The notes under the pieces are model-generated. The model saw only the letters and a list, made by a program, of their open reading frames with translations, was not told where the DNA came from and did no database searches. Source: Noviluteimonas gilva (GTDB lineage: Bacteria; Pseudomonadota; Gammaproteobacteria; Xanthomonadales; Xanthomonadaceae). Taken from it: 64,000 bases of DNA. The stretch covers positions 1,050,464-1,114,463 of the forward strand of contig NZ_WOXT01000001.1 of the NCBI RefSeq assembly GCF_009740395.1. Direction: 5' to 3'. A program made the position numbers and the translations under genes. Shown here piece after piece: positions 1 to 5,920 of the stretch (within the stretch, counting starts at the first letter, position 1; each line of letters opens with the position of its first letter).

Positions 1-41
1 GTGCTGTCGTAGGCGGGGGAGAGGTGGTGGTATCTGGACAT
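1..41 (-). CDS. Start of a leftward phage gene, cut by window edge
   Basis: Only 13 codons are visible (MSRYHHLSPAYDS). The ATG at 41-39 shares bases with the TGA (43-41) of the upstream gene, the same coupled arrangement seen through the whole leftward operon. No function can be read from this fragment. Confidence 0.5.
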   Translation of the reverse strand, partial: MSRYHHLSPAYDS

Positions 42-274
42 CAGATGTCTCCTACGTGCGCGAGTGACCGGCGCGCGGTGTCCGCGATTACATTGAATGT
101 CGGTGTATGGCGGCGCTCGGCCACCGCGAGAATGGCGCGCATGTCCGCGATCAGCTCTCCGACCGCGACGGTTGCTTCGACAAGATCGTCGTCGGCAACG
201 CCCCACGCCTCCTTCTGATCGTCAATCAGGCGCCGCATCACCGCCAGCACATCAACTTTGCGCTCGGTGTTCAC
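41..274 (-). CDS. Small phage protein of leftward operon (77 aa)
   Basis: Helical, acidic protein with no recognised family. The GTG start at 274 overlaps the TGA of the preceding gene (GTGA), and I prefer it to an ATG at 316, which would bury the start in the neighbour. The central segment (DDDLVEATVAVGELIADMR) resembles the helical part of the 772-993 product (ADDVANARAAVAELIERVD), so the two may be paralogues. Role in the left operon unknown. Confidence 0.7.
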   Translation of the reverse strand: MNTERKVDVLAVMRRLIDDQKEAWGVADDDLVEATVAVGELIADMRAILAVAERRHTPTFNVIADTARRSLAHVGDI

Positions 275-447
275 AGGCCGTCTCCGTTCGATTCGTATGC
301 GCGGCGCATCACGCACGCCGCCTTATGCTGCAAAGCCCACAGGTCCAGCGCGGCTTGCGTCATCGGGGATTCGCTGCGCTGGGTGACATGCGCGAAGCCT
401 GGCTCGACGCCTTCGGGGATGTGCGGTAGCGCGCGGAAGTCGCTCAT
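271..447 (-). CDS. Small phage protein (58 aa)
   Basis: Starts MSDFRALPHIPEGVEPGFAH and ends NGDGL. The ATG at 447-445 overlaps the upstream stop (ATGA) and the stop overlaps the next GTG, so it fits the translationally coupled leftward operon. The C-terminal half looks helical (LDLWALQHKAACVMRRA). No family recognised. Confidence 0.65.
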   Translation of the reverse strand: MSDFRALPHIPEGVEPGFAHVTQRSESPMTQAALDLWALQHKAACVMRRAYESNGDGL

Positions 448-635
448 GGGACTTCTCCGTCGATGTATGCGCCGATGGCTGCATCCGGATCGCGGCCTTC
501 GTCAATCGCCCGCAGGCCAATCGAAACGATCTCCGGCGGGTAACCGAACAGGCCGGTCTGCCGTTCGATTGCGATGCACAGTTCGGTATTCCCGCTGACC
601 ATCGCGTTGATGTAGCGATCAGAGAGGACGCTCAC
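444..635 (-). CDS. Small phage protein (63 aa)
   Basis: GTG start at 635 overlaps the upstream TGA (GTGA). An in-frame extension to 746 is open but would cover the upstream gene. The product reads VSVLSDRYINAMVSGNTELC to IGAYIDGEVP. No family recognised; membership of the leftward operon is the only context. Confidence 0.6.
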   Translation of the reverse strand: MSVLSDRYINAMVSGNTELCIAIERQTGLFGYPPEIVSIGLRAIDEGRDPDAAIGAYIDGEVP

Positions 636-775
636 GGACGCACCACTTGCCAGAGGCACCACAGCAGCGCGGTCGCAATCAGCGACGCCCACACAAGGGC
701 GGGAATGTCGTAGCGGGGGTCTTCGTGCTTGCCGTGATCGCTGCACTCAGCGCCGGAGAGGTGGGCGGTGTTCAT
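632..775 (-). CDS. Small single-pass membrane protein (47 aa)
   Basis: A polar N-terminus rich in His, Asp and Glu is followed by one hydrophobic segment (PALVWASLIATALLWCLW) and a short basic tail, so it is likely a one-helix inner-membrane protein. ATG at 775-773; both ends overlap neighbouring genes by 4 bases. Early left-operon membrane peptides of phages are often host-takeover or exclusion factors, but nothing here shows which. Confidence 0.65.
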   Translation of the reverse strand: MNTAHLSGAECSDHGKHEDPRYDIPALVWASLIATALLWCLWQVVRP

Positions 776-993
776 GCGTCACCTCGCACGTGCTTGAGTG
801 CAGCGCGGAGAGCGATCATTCCCTCGCCTGTCCTGCACAGGTAATCAACCCGCTCGATCAGCTCGGCCACGGCGGCTCGGGCGTTCGCAACGTCGTCGGC
901 GATATGCGCCATCACGTCGTCGGAGAGTTTCGATTGTGCGGAGATGGTGCGACGCGCGCCGTCCATTACCGCCAGAACGTTCACGGGGCTCAT
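772..993 (-). CDS. Small helical phage protein (73 aa)
   Basis: Predicted all-helical, with a heptad-like central stretch (HIADDVANARAAVAELIERVD). Weakly resembles the 41-274 product. ATG at 993-991, ATGA overlaps on both sides. Function unknown. Confidence 0.7.
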   Translation of the reverse strand: MSPVNVLAVMDGARRTISAQSKLSDDVMAHIADDVANARAAVAELIERVDYLCRTGEGMIALRAALKHVRGDA

Positions 994-1190
994 GCGGTCT
1001 CTCCCGCGTGGTCTTCGATTGCCGGGACGTTGATCGCCAGCACAGCACTCGCAAGCCGGATGGCGTCGCCGTAACGGGTGTAGGTGTTTCCGCCGTGATC
1101 CAGCGCTTCAGCGTGCTTGCGGCACTCCGCAGCGGCTGCGCCGAGAGCGGCGCGATATCCGGCTTGGTAGCCGCGCTCGAAAGCACTCAT
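990..1190 (-). CDS. Small phage protein (66 aa)
   Basis: Begins MSAFERGYQAGYRAALGAA. The repeated GYxAGYxAA-type helix is common in small phage early proteins. Coupled by 4-base overlaps to both neighbours. No function assigned. Confidence 0.7.
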   Translation of the reverse strand: MSAFERGYQAGYRAALGAAAAECRKHAEALDHGGNTYTRYGDAIRLASAVLAINVPAIEDHAGETA

Positions 1191-1390
1191 GCGCGCGCCT
1201 CCCTACGAATCGCTCGGCCACGGAGGACCGCGTAGTCGTGCAGGCGGGTAGCCAACACGCCAGCGATGGAGTTAGTGCGCGGCGTCCTGACCTCATTGCA
1301 CAGGTCCAGCCACGCCCACACGATCTGGCGCTCGCACTCTTCGACACTCGGTCGATAGTTGCGGCGGTACGGAACTCGCGTGCCTTCCAT
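1187..1390 (-). CDS. First gene of leftward operon (67 aa)
   Basis: I chose the ATG at 1390 because GAGGG lies 10 bases upstream; the longer frame would need a TTG at 1399. The product is basic (MEGTRVPYRRNYRPSVEE, then RGRAIRREARA). It is the promoter-proximal gene, about 36 bases after the predicted transcription start, in the place where lambda-like phages keep an N-type antiterminator. The small size and Arg-rich ends are compatible with RNA binding, but I see no proven N motif. Confidence 0.65.
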   Translation of the reverse strand: MEGTRVPYRRNYRPSVEECERQIVWAWLDLCNEVRTPRTNSIAGVLATRLHDYAVLRGRAIRREARA

Positions 1391-1404
1391 CTCTGCCAAC
1401 CCTC

Positions 1405-1423
1405 GCCCGCTTCAGCTGCGGGC
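1405..1423 (-). promoter_or_regulatory. Leader hairpin of leftward operon (boxB-like candidate)
   Basis: On the minus strand GCCCGC, a 7-base loop AGCTGAA and GCGGGC form a perfect 6-bp stem in the short 5' leader between the promoter and the first gene. Lambda boxB has the same design (GC stem, small purine-rich loop) at the same place. No boxA was confirmed and no copy was found downstream of the rightward promoter, so the role is inferred. Confidence 0.4.
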
Positions 1424-1432
1424 TATGGGGCT

Positions 1433-1472
1433 AGTAAACACGATGTTCAGTAGAGAGTCAACAGACCGTTTA
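1433..1472 (-). promoter_or_regulatory. Leftward early promoter (PL-like) with two repressor operators
   Basis: On the minus strand TTGACT (1461-1456), a 17-base spacer and TTTACT (1438-1433) form a good sigma-70 promoter. Two 15-bp near-palindromes overlap it: 1435-1449 (TAAACA-N3-TGTTCA) over the -10 and 1458-1472 (same consensus with two mismatches) over the -35. Their centres are 23 bp apart. The same layout and nearly the same bases recur at the rightward promoter (2274-2313). Confidence 0.8.
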
Positions 1473-1513
1473 GTCGAGCCGACGAACGGCGCGGCTGTTT
1501 AGGTTCCTGAGCA

Positions 1514-1540
1514 ATAAAAAAGCCTCGCGGGGGCGAGGCT
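1514..1540 (-). terminator. Intrinsic terminator of the repressor transcript
   Basis: Minus strand: GCCTCGC, loop CCCC, GCGAGGC, then a run of six T. It lies 28 bases past the stop of the 1568-1762 gene and closes the repressor operon before the leftward promoter. Confidence 0.85.
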
Positions 1541-1567
1541 CGTCGGTCTAGCGCTTGAACAGGGAGG

Positions 1568-1762
1568 TCAGGTCTTCGATAGCGACCTAATGGCGATGGG
1601 GCAGGTAGCCCGGATGATCGCGAATTCCGCCATGAAGACCCGCAGCTTGCAGATCTCGTCGTCAGTCAGTGGCGGTACGGTGCGAAGGGCGGGCGTCGGG
1701 AACAACTCGACAACCTTAGCTTCCTGCGGAGGTTCCCCCAACATCGCCAGGCTCGTGTGCAT
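1568..1762 (-). CDS. Small gene downstream of the repressor (64 aa)
   Basis: Starts MHTSLAMLGEPPQEAKVVEL. I chose ATG 1762 because AGGGG sits 7 bases upstream; an ATG at 1786 has no such site. It overlaps the 3' end of the repressor gene by 47 bases in another frame, so both are made from the lysogenic transcript. Possible lysogeny accessory or superinfection function; no family recognised. Confidence 0.6.
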   Translation of the reverse strand: MHTSLAMLGEPPQEAKVVELFPTPALRTVPPLTDDEICKLRVFMAEFAIIRATCPIAIRSLSKT

Positions 1763-2237
1763 GGTATTTCCCCTGTTCGTCATCATTGAAAATCTGCGCG
1801 ATCAGGTCGGCCATCATCTCTCCAGCGGAGAGGCGTTCGTAAAAATCCCGCAGCCGAGTCGCAGCATCCAGCACTCGGAGTTTTTCAGGCTTGAGCTTGA
1901 ACTCCAGCGCCTCAAGCACCCCCAGTGCTTGTGACAGCATATGCACATCCAATCTCGCTATACGAGACCCTTTGGGACCATTCGGTTGTGGATGGTTTAG
2001 GTCGGTGCTGACTCGTTCAGCGGGGCCGTGTCCCTCCTGCAACCAGTCGATGTTCGTTCTTGGTAGCAGGCTGCGCACCCGAGGTATTGATGGTGCGCCA
2101 ATCTTCCCCCGCGACCGCCACTGATAGACCAGTTGTTGACCATTGGGACCGAGCAAGCCCGCGAACGTCACGTTCGTGAGCCCGTTCATGGCCAGCGCCG
2201 CGTCGAGGCGGGAACTGAAGTCTGTGGAGTCAACCAT
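1716..2237 (-). CDS. CI-like phage repressor (helix-turn-helix)
   Basis: 173 aa. An N-terminal helix-turn-helix domain (about residues 5-65, including NGLTNVTFAGLLGPNGQ and VYQWRSRGKIG) is followed by a linker and a helical C-terminal part (about 95-155) that could dimerise. No LexA-type Ser/Lys autocleavage domain is visible, so induction may depend on an antirepressor or other signal rather than RecA-driven cleavage. I chose the ATG at 2237; GTG 2303 and ATG 2264 lie upstream in the operator region and lack a ribosome site. Inferred to bind the five TAAACA/TGTTCA operators. Confidence 0.8.
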   Translation of the reverse strand: MVDSTDFSSRLDAALAMNGLTNVTFAGLLGPNGQQLVYQWRSRGKIGAPSIPRVRSLLPRTNIDWLQEGHGPAERVSTDLNHPQPNGPKGSRIARLDVHMLSQALGVLEALEFKLKPEKLRVLDAATRLRDFYERLSAGEMMADLIAQIFNDDEQGKYHAHEPGDVGGTSAGS

Positions 2238-2273
2238 TTGTTTATTTTCGGCCCTGCCGTTCATCGGAGGCAA
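2230..2273 (-). promoter_or_regulatory. Candidate repressor maintenance promoter with third operator
   Basis: On the minus strand TTGCCT (2273-2268), 18 bases and GAAAAT (2249-2244) form a weak promoter whose start point would fall at or next to the repressor ATG (2237), giving a leaderless mRNA as in lambda PRM. An imperfect operator (2230-2244, TCAACC-N3-TGTTTA on the plus strand) overlaps the -10 and the start codon, fitting negative autoregulation. Confidence 0.5.
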
Positions 2274-2313
2274 TGAACAAGACGTTGACTCACTACTGAA
2301 CACTGTGTTTAGA
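2274..2313 (+). promoter_or_regulatory. Rightward early promoter (PR-like) with two operators
   Basis: TTGACT (2285-2290), 17 bases, TTTAGA (2308-2313). Operators at 2297-2311 (TGAACA-N3-TGTTTA, almost perfect palindrome) and 2274-2288 (two mismatches), centres 23 bp apart. From the -35 to the -10 the sequence differs from the leftward promoter at only a few positions. The predicted start point is at about 2320, directly at the cro-like ATG. Confidence 0.8.
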
Positions 2314-2320
2314 TGCCCGT

Positions 2321-2542
2321 ATGAAACCTAACGGGCAAAGCGCCATCGACCGGGCCATCCGGTCCGCCGGGACTCAAGCAGAACTGGCCCGCCGACTCGA
2401 CCTCGCAGCTCAGCAGGTTTGGTTCTGGACCGAACGCGGCTGGGCCAGCCCGAAGTACGCACTGAAGATCGAGCAGGCGACGGGTGTTCCGTGCGCCGAA
2501 TTGATCGCGGACGTGGGTAAGAAGCGCAAGCGGTTGAAGTGA
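2321..2542 (+). CDS. Cro-like / YdaS-type helix-turn-helix regulator
   Basis: 73 aa, basic C-terminus (GKKRKRLK). The helix-turn-helix reads AIRSAGTQAELARRLDLAAQ then VWFWTERG, the pattern of Cro/YdaS proteins encoded opposite a CI repressor. There is no Shine-Dalgarno before the ATG and the -10 ends 7 bases upstream, so the mRNA is probably leaderless. Expected to bind the shared operators and favour lytic growth. Confidence 0.85.
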   Translation: MKPNGQSAIDRAIRSAGTQAELARRLDLAAQQVWFWTERGWASPKYALKIEQATGVPCAELIADVGKKRKRLK

Positions 2543-2549
2543 CTTCATG

Positions 2550-2582
2550 AGGCGGACTCCGTTGGGGTTCGCCTTCTTTTTT
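2550..2582 (+). terminator. Terminator after the cro-like gene (tR1-like)
   Basis: An 11-bp stem (2550-2560 with 2564-2574, one G-T and one T-G wobble), loop GTT, then TCTTTTTTT. It separates the cro-like gene from all other early genes, so expression beyond it needs read-through, antitermination or a second promoter. Confidence 0.85.
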
Positions 2583-2596
2583 ACCTAAAGGGTCGT

Positions 2597-2632
2597 CGGA
2601 AGTTATCGGAAGAAAGTGGAGGTCACCGGAAG
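2597..2632 (+). repeat. Three phased CGGAAG direct repeats upstream of an early regulator
   Basis: CGGAAG occurs at 2597-2602, 2607-2612 and 2627-2632, that is 10 and 20 bp apart, so all on the same DNA face. They lie between the terminator and the ATG at 2636. This resembles a binding array for a direct-repeat-reading activator of the CII kind; the binding protein is unknown, and the 2636-3061 product is a natural candidate. Confidence 0.5.
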
Positions 2633-2635
2633 CCC

Positions 2636-3061
2636 ATGAAACAAGCACTTCTTCGCGGTTTTGGCGCCTCGTATCTGACCGGCGCAGAAGCCCCCGTCGA
2701 TATGCCCGATGACGTGGTGACGCTCTGTGTCGCCAGCGATCAGCCCGAGGCCACCGCCATCCGTTTGAGCATCGCTTACGCCAAGCGTCGCTTCGGCTAT
2801 CGCCAGATCGACATTGCGCGTCTGTGCGGATGGCGCCAGGACAACCACCTGTCGTCCTACGCCAAGGGCGCTGCGTACATGCCGGTCAAGCACTACGACC
2901 GATTCGCGCAGGTGACGGGCTGCAACCTCAGGGAGCAGGTGCAGCAGCGCATCGCGCTCAACGCCCGCCTCAACGGCAAGGAAACCGAGAACAAGCGCGA
3001 AGAGGCGGCGTTGCTGCTGATGCTGGAAGTCGCGCCTGCCGAACAGCGGAGGGTCGCATGA
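2636..3061 (+). CDS. Early DNA-binding regulator, CII-position (141 aa)
   Basis: The middle of the protein holds a helix-turn-helix-like stretch (RFGYRQIDIARLCGWRQDN, about residues 50-70) followed by a helical C-terminus rich in Glu, Lys and Arg. GGAGG lies upstream of the ATG. It is first after the cro-like gene, where temperate phages encode CII-type activators or replication regulators. The family is not certain. Confidence 0.7.
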   Translation: MKQALLRGFGASYLTGAEAPVDMPDDVVTLCVASDQPEATAIRLSIAYAKRRFGYRQIDIARLCGWRQDNHLSSYAKGAAYMPVKHYDRFAQVTGCNLREQVQQRIALNARLNGKETENKREEAALLLMLEVAPAEQRRVA

Positions 3062-3318
3062 GCGTCTACACCTTCCAGCCGACTCCGCACGCGATCAAGC
3101 GTTGGCAGGAGCGTTTCCCGGGGCGCGACATGGCGGGCGAATTCAACGCTGCTAAGCCCGCGCCGCGAAAGGTTCGCACGCTTATCACTAAGCACGGCTT
3201 GGGCCGTCGCCCCGGCACCTACTACGTGGTCGCGCCGTGCGGGGCCGTCTTTGTCTGCCACCAAGCACGACGTGGCTTCGTCGTCACCGTCTTGCCAGAC
3301 CCGAGGTCAAAAGCATGA
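3058..3318 (+). CDS. Phage protein of unknown function (86 aa)
   Basis: Start ATG 3058 overlaps the upstream TGA. The protein is basic; after a helical start (HAIKRWQERFPG) it is strand-rich with a Cys/His pair (YYVVAPCGAVFVCHQ), a layout somewhat like RelE/HigB-type folds. I would not assign toxin activity from this alone. Confidence 0.65.
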   Translation: MSVYTFQPTPHAIKRWQERFPGRDMAGEFNAAKPAPRKVRTLITKHGLGRRPGTYYVVAPCGAVFVCHQARRGFVVTVLPDPRSKA

Positions 3319-3470
3319 ACGCACAACTGAAAACCGAATTCGACCTTTCCGATTTCGTGATCGCTCTCCCGAAGTGGCTCACGCAACCCATCGAACGCGC
3401 CACCGACGACGAAGCAGGCCGGTTGGCGATGCTGGATGCGATGGACGAGACGCGGGGCCTTCCGCAATGA
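3315..3470 (+). CDS. Small phage protein (51 aa)
   Basis: Acidic, starts MNAQLKTEFDLSDFVIALPK. Overlaps both neighbours by 4 bases. No family recognised. Confidence 0.6.
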   Translation: MNAQLKTEFDLSDFVIALPKWLTQPIERATDDEAGRLAMLDAMDETRGLPQ

Positions 3471-3727
3471 GCATCGCAACGAAGCTGGAAGAAGCGCTGG
3501 CTAATCCATACGACTTCAAGGTGTGGCTCTCTTTCGCCTTCAATGAGGGCCACGAAGTTCTAGCTCTCGTGAAAGCGATGGAGTCGGCGCCGATTGTGGA
3601 AATCGACGGCGAGGGGCCTGACGTGGCGCTGATCGCCAACGGTAGTTCGTTGGATAACGCGATTACCAGCGCTCGCGTGTGTGCCATGCACGGCAAGCGC
3701 GTCGCGCTGGTGGAGCCGCCGAAATGA
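3467..3727 (+). CDS. Phage protein of unknown function (86 aa)
   Basis: ATG 3467 overlaps the upstream stop. The second half (VALIANGSSLDNAITSARVC) resembles a small alpha/beta fold. No enzyme motif is clear. Confidence 0.6.
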   Translation: MSIATKLEEALANPYDFKVWLSFAFNEGHEVLALVKAMESAPIVEIDGEGPDVALIANGSSLDNAITSARVCAMHGKRVALVEPPK

Positions 3728-3921
3728 GCGACCCGTGGAAGGAATACCGCAAGGCCATGTGCTTCCGCATCGCTGACGACCTTCGCGCTGCGGCACTCCA
3801 GGCGGACGAGTGGGGCCACGAGCTGCGCGAGAAGGCTCTGGCGCAGTGGGCCGAGCGCAACCCGTACACCACGCAGGCGGTGGCCGAGTGGATCGAAAAC
3901 GTGGGGATGCGGCGCCCATGA
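3724..3921 (+). CDS. Small helical phage protein (65 aa)
   Basis: MSDPWKEYRKAMCFRIADDL and further helical segments with several Trp. Coupled by ATGA overlaps. Function unknown. Confidence 0.6.
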   Translation: MSDPWKEYRKAMCFRIADDLRAAALQADEWGHELREKALAQWAERNPYTTQAVAEWIENVGMRRP

Positions 3922-4082
3922 AGAACTTCTTCCTCTGGCGCCTCCTGCTCAGGCGCACAGCACCCCGAGCAGACCTTGCCGAACGTCGCGCGAAGGTCGC
4001 GTGTCGATGTTGCACGACAGGGAAGGCGATGGAGTGGGTGCGGGCGAATTGGGTTGTGGCGGGGATTGGGAAAGGGGAATGA
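3918..4082 (+). CDS. Small basic phage protein (54 aa)
   Basis: Basic N-terminal half with a short hydrophobic start (MKNFFLWRLLLRR) and a CRCC cysteine cluster near residue 30. ATG overlaps the upstream stop. Could be membrane- or nucleic-acid-associated; no family recognised. Confidence 0.5.
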   Translation: MKNFFLWRLLLRRTAPRADLAERRAKVACRCCTTGKAMEWVRANWVVAGIGKGE

Positions 4083-4083
4083 C

Positions 4084-4695
4084 GTGACGGAACCGGATGT
4101 TTTCTACGCGGACTGGGACGACCTCGGAATCCCCGAGAACGCCAGGAAGGGCTGGGCCGCAGCGTGCGGGCGCTACTTCGCCAGCGACCCGCTTCAGTTG
4201 TGGGAGCGTCACGAAATCGACTGGGGCGAGCAGATCGCCGAACGCCATCACGCGCTGTACTCGCTGTTCAATTGCGGCGTGGAGAGCCCCATCGAACAGA
4301 CGATGGCTGGTTGGTTGTGCTGGCTTGACGCCGACTTCTTCGGCTTCGTCGATGCCTGCCACGAACCCTGGTTCGACGACGACTACCGCTGGGGAGAGGA
4401 CGAGTGGGGCTATTCGGTCATGCCGCAGGTTCAGGTCGGCTCGTACCGCGTTGACTTCCTGATCCTGGTTCGCGGCTTCAAGGGCAAGCGCCGAATCGCC
4501 ATCGAATGCGACGGCCACGATTACCACGACAAGACGAAAGAGCAGGCGGCCCGAGACAAGAAACGGGACCGCGACCTGCTGCTGGCTGGCGTCTCCGTCA
4601 TGCGGTTCACAGGGTCCGAGATCTTCAGGGATTGCGAGGCGTGTTTCCTCCAAATCCAAGAAGCGGTCTGCAAAGCATCTTGCGAAGTGATGTAA
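4084..4695 (+). CDS. PD-(D/E)XK-type nuclease, DUF559/Vsr-like (203 aa)
   Basis: GTG start at 4084 with AAGGGG just upstream. The C-terminal half has the restriction-endonuclease-like core of DUF559 proteins: YRVDFLILV, then RIAIECDGHDYH (about residues 137-148), a basic helix (QAARDKKRDRDLLLAG) and a final strand VMRFTG. The acidic pair in ECD would bind metal. The N-terminal 100 residues are acidic and Trp-rich and unrecognised. Possible mismatch/repair, homing-like or host-DNA nuclease. Confidence 0.75.
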   Translation: MTEPDVFYADWDDLGIPENARKGWAAACGRYFASDPLQLWERHEIDWGEQIAERHHALYSLFNCGVESPIEQTMAGWLCWLDADFFGFVDACHEPWFDDDYRWGEDEWGYSVMPQVQVGSYRVDFLILVRGFKGKRRIAIECDGHDYHDKTKEQAARDKKRDRDLLLAGVSVMRFTGSEIFRDCEACFLQIQEAVCKASCEVM

Positions 4696-4713
4696 GAACG
4701 AAGGGGAAGGGGA

Positions 4714-5559
4714 ATGCCGAGCAGGATCATCCGAGAGGGAATCACGACAAGCGAACCGCTGTCGTTCGTGTCCTTCGAAGCGGAAACCCTGTTCTATCGC
4801 CTGATCGTCACCGCTGACGACTTCGGGCTGTACGACGGTCGCCCCGTCATCGTTCGGGCTCGCTGTATGCCCCTGCGTGACGTGACGGCTTCCCAGGTTG
4901 GGGAATGGCTGCGTGAGTTGGCCGAGCATTCCCTGATCCTGCAATACGAGGACGAGGGCAGGCCGTATATCGCCATCCCGAAGTTCAAACAGCGGACCCG
5001 GAATGCGGCCCCGAAGTACCCCCTCCCTGACGGGTGGAACACAAATGACGGGCAACTGACGGGCAATGGTCAGTCACTCGCGTCCGTAGTCGGAGGCGTA
5101 GTCGGAGGCGTATTCGAAGACGAAAGTAATGGGGCAGCGCCGCCAGCGGCCCAGCCCCCGGCGATCACCCTCCCTTTGAATACAGGAGCGGAGTTCCCGG
5201 TCACGCCGGAGCAGGTGCGCGAGTTCACCGACCTGTATCCCGCCGTGGACGTGCTGGCACAGCTCCGCAAGATGCGCGGCTGGCTTATTGCAAACCCTGC
5301 CAACCGCAAGACGAAGGCGGGAATCCTCCGCTTCGTGACGCGCTGGCTCGGCCAGGAGCAGGACAAGTCCGGCAAGTCGGGCGCGGGTACTCCGCCGACT
5401 TCGCATCCGGCATCCGGCAAGCCGAAGGGGCCGAGTGAGTCGCCCTTGGAGGCTCAGTTGAATTGGATTGCGCACATGGTCCGCTCGGGCGGCATGACCG
5501 ACGAAGAAGCGTTGGCTGCTCGCGAGAAGGCCGTTGCGAAGCACAGGGGTTCCACATGA
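4714..5559 (+). CDS. Phage replication initiator-like protein (281 aa)
   Basis: An N-terminal winged-helix-like region (residues 1-100: ETLFYRLIVTADDFGLYDGR, KFKQRTRNAAP) is typical of phage O/DnaT-type replication proteins. A low-complexity linker (about 125-160, VVGGVVGGVF, AAPPAAQPPA) follows, then a DnaT-like helical domain (about 165-215, FTDLYPAVDVLAQLRKMRGW) and a polar C-terminal tail. No phage helicase or loader gene follows, so host DnaB is probably recruited. The linker codes over a cluster of direct repeats that may be the origin. Confidence 0.75.
   Translation: MPSRIIREGITTSEPLSFVSFEAETLFYRLIVTADDFGLYDGRPVIVRARCMPLRDVTASQVGEWLRELAEHSLILQYEDEGRPYIAIPKFKQRTRNAAPKYPLPDGWNTNDGQLTGNGQSLASVVGGVVGGVFEDESNGAAPPAAQPPAITLPLNTGAEFPVTPEQVREFTDLYPAVDVLAQLRKMRGWLIANPANRKTKAGILRFVTRWLGQEQDKSGKSGAGTPPTSHPASGKPKGPSESPLEAQLNWIAHMVRSGGMTDEEALAAREKAVAKHRGST
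5028..5109 (+). repeat. Iteron-like direct repeats inside the initiator gene (candidate origin)
   Basis: TGACGGG occurs at 5028, 5046 and 5057; the last two belong to a 10-bp repeat TGACGGGCAA (5046-5055, 5057-5066). Two abutting 12-bp copies of GTAGTCGGAGGC follow at 5086-5097 and 5098-5109. In lambdoid phages the origin is a set of iterons within the O gene, so this could be the replication origin. Simple repeat expansion in a linker is the alternative. Confidence 0.5.
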
Positions 5560-5735
5560 AACGCGAACGACTGACCACGGAGATGGTGTGGATGTTCATG
5601 CGTGAAGGCTGCAACGCAAACGAGATAGCGGAGTACGGGGGCGTGGCGCTGGCGACGGCGATTGCGTGGATGGGGCAGGCAGCACGCACCGCTGCATCTG
5701 CGCCGAAGCGCAAGACGTTGCGGAAGGCAGCGTGA
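5556..5735 (+). CDS. Small helix-turn-helix-like protein (59 aa)
   Basis: MKRERLTTEMVWMFMREGCN followed by ANEIAEYGGVALATAIAWM resembles a resolvase/homeodomain-type helix-turn-helix. Basic tail (KRKTLRKAA). ATGA overlap with the initiator gene. Probably a DNA-binding accessory of replication or early control. Confidence 0.65.
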   Translation: MKRERLTTEMVWMFMREGCNANEIAEYGGVALATAIAWMGQAARTAASAPKRKTLRKAA

Positions 5736-5920
5736 TCTGGACGAAGCCACCGTGGAGCGAGCCGATGCGCGACTTCTACATCGACGGGGAGGACGGCTGG
5801 CGCATCTGCAAGACGCATCCCGGCCCGGTCTACGTGCTGTCGCGTCGCGGGGTGTTGGTGAAGTGCAGTAAGTCGTTGGACGAGTTGAAACAGAGGGCAG
5901 AACATGATCGTGAACAGTGA
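5732..5920 (+). CDS. Small phage protein (62 aa)
   Basis: GTG 5732 overlaps the upstream TGA. Strand-rich, Trp-containing (VIWTKPPWSEPMRDFYIDGE). Ends inside the start of the NinB-like gene. Function unknown. Confidence 0.6.
   Translation: MIWTKPPWSEPMRDFYIDGEDGWRICKTHPGPVYVLSRRGVLVKCSKSLDELKQRAEHDREQ

Noticed and set aside
3058-3727. Toxin-antitoxin pair among the small early genes
   Set aside because: One product (3058-3318) is weakly RelE-like in layout, but no antitoxin-type partner with a DNA-binding domain is adjacent and the genes are simply coupled in the early operon.
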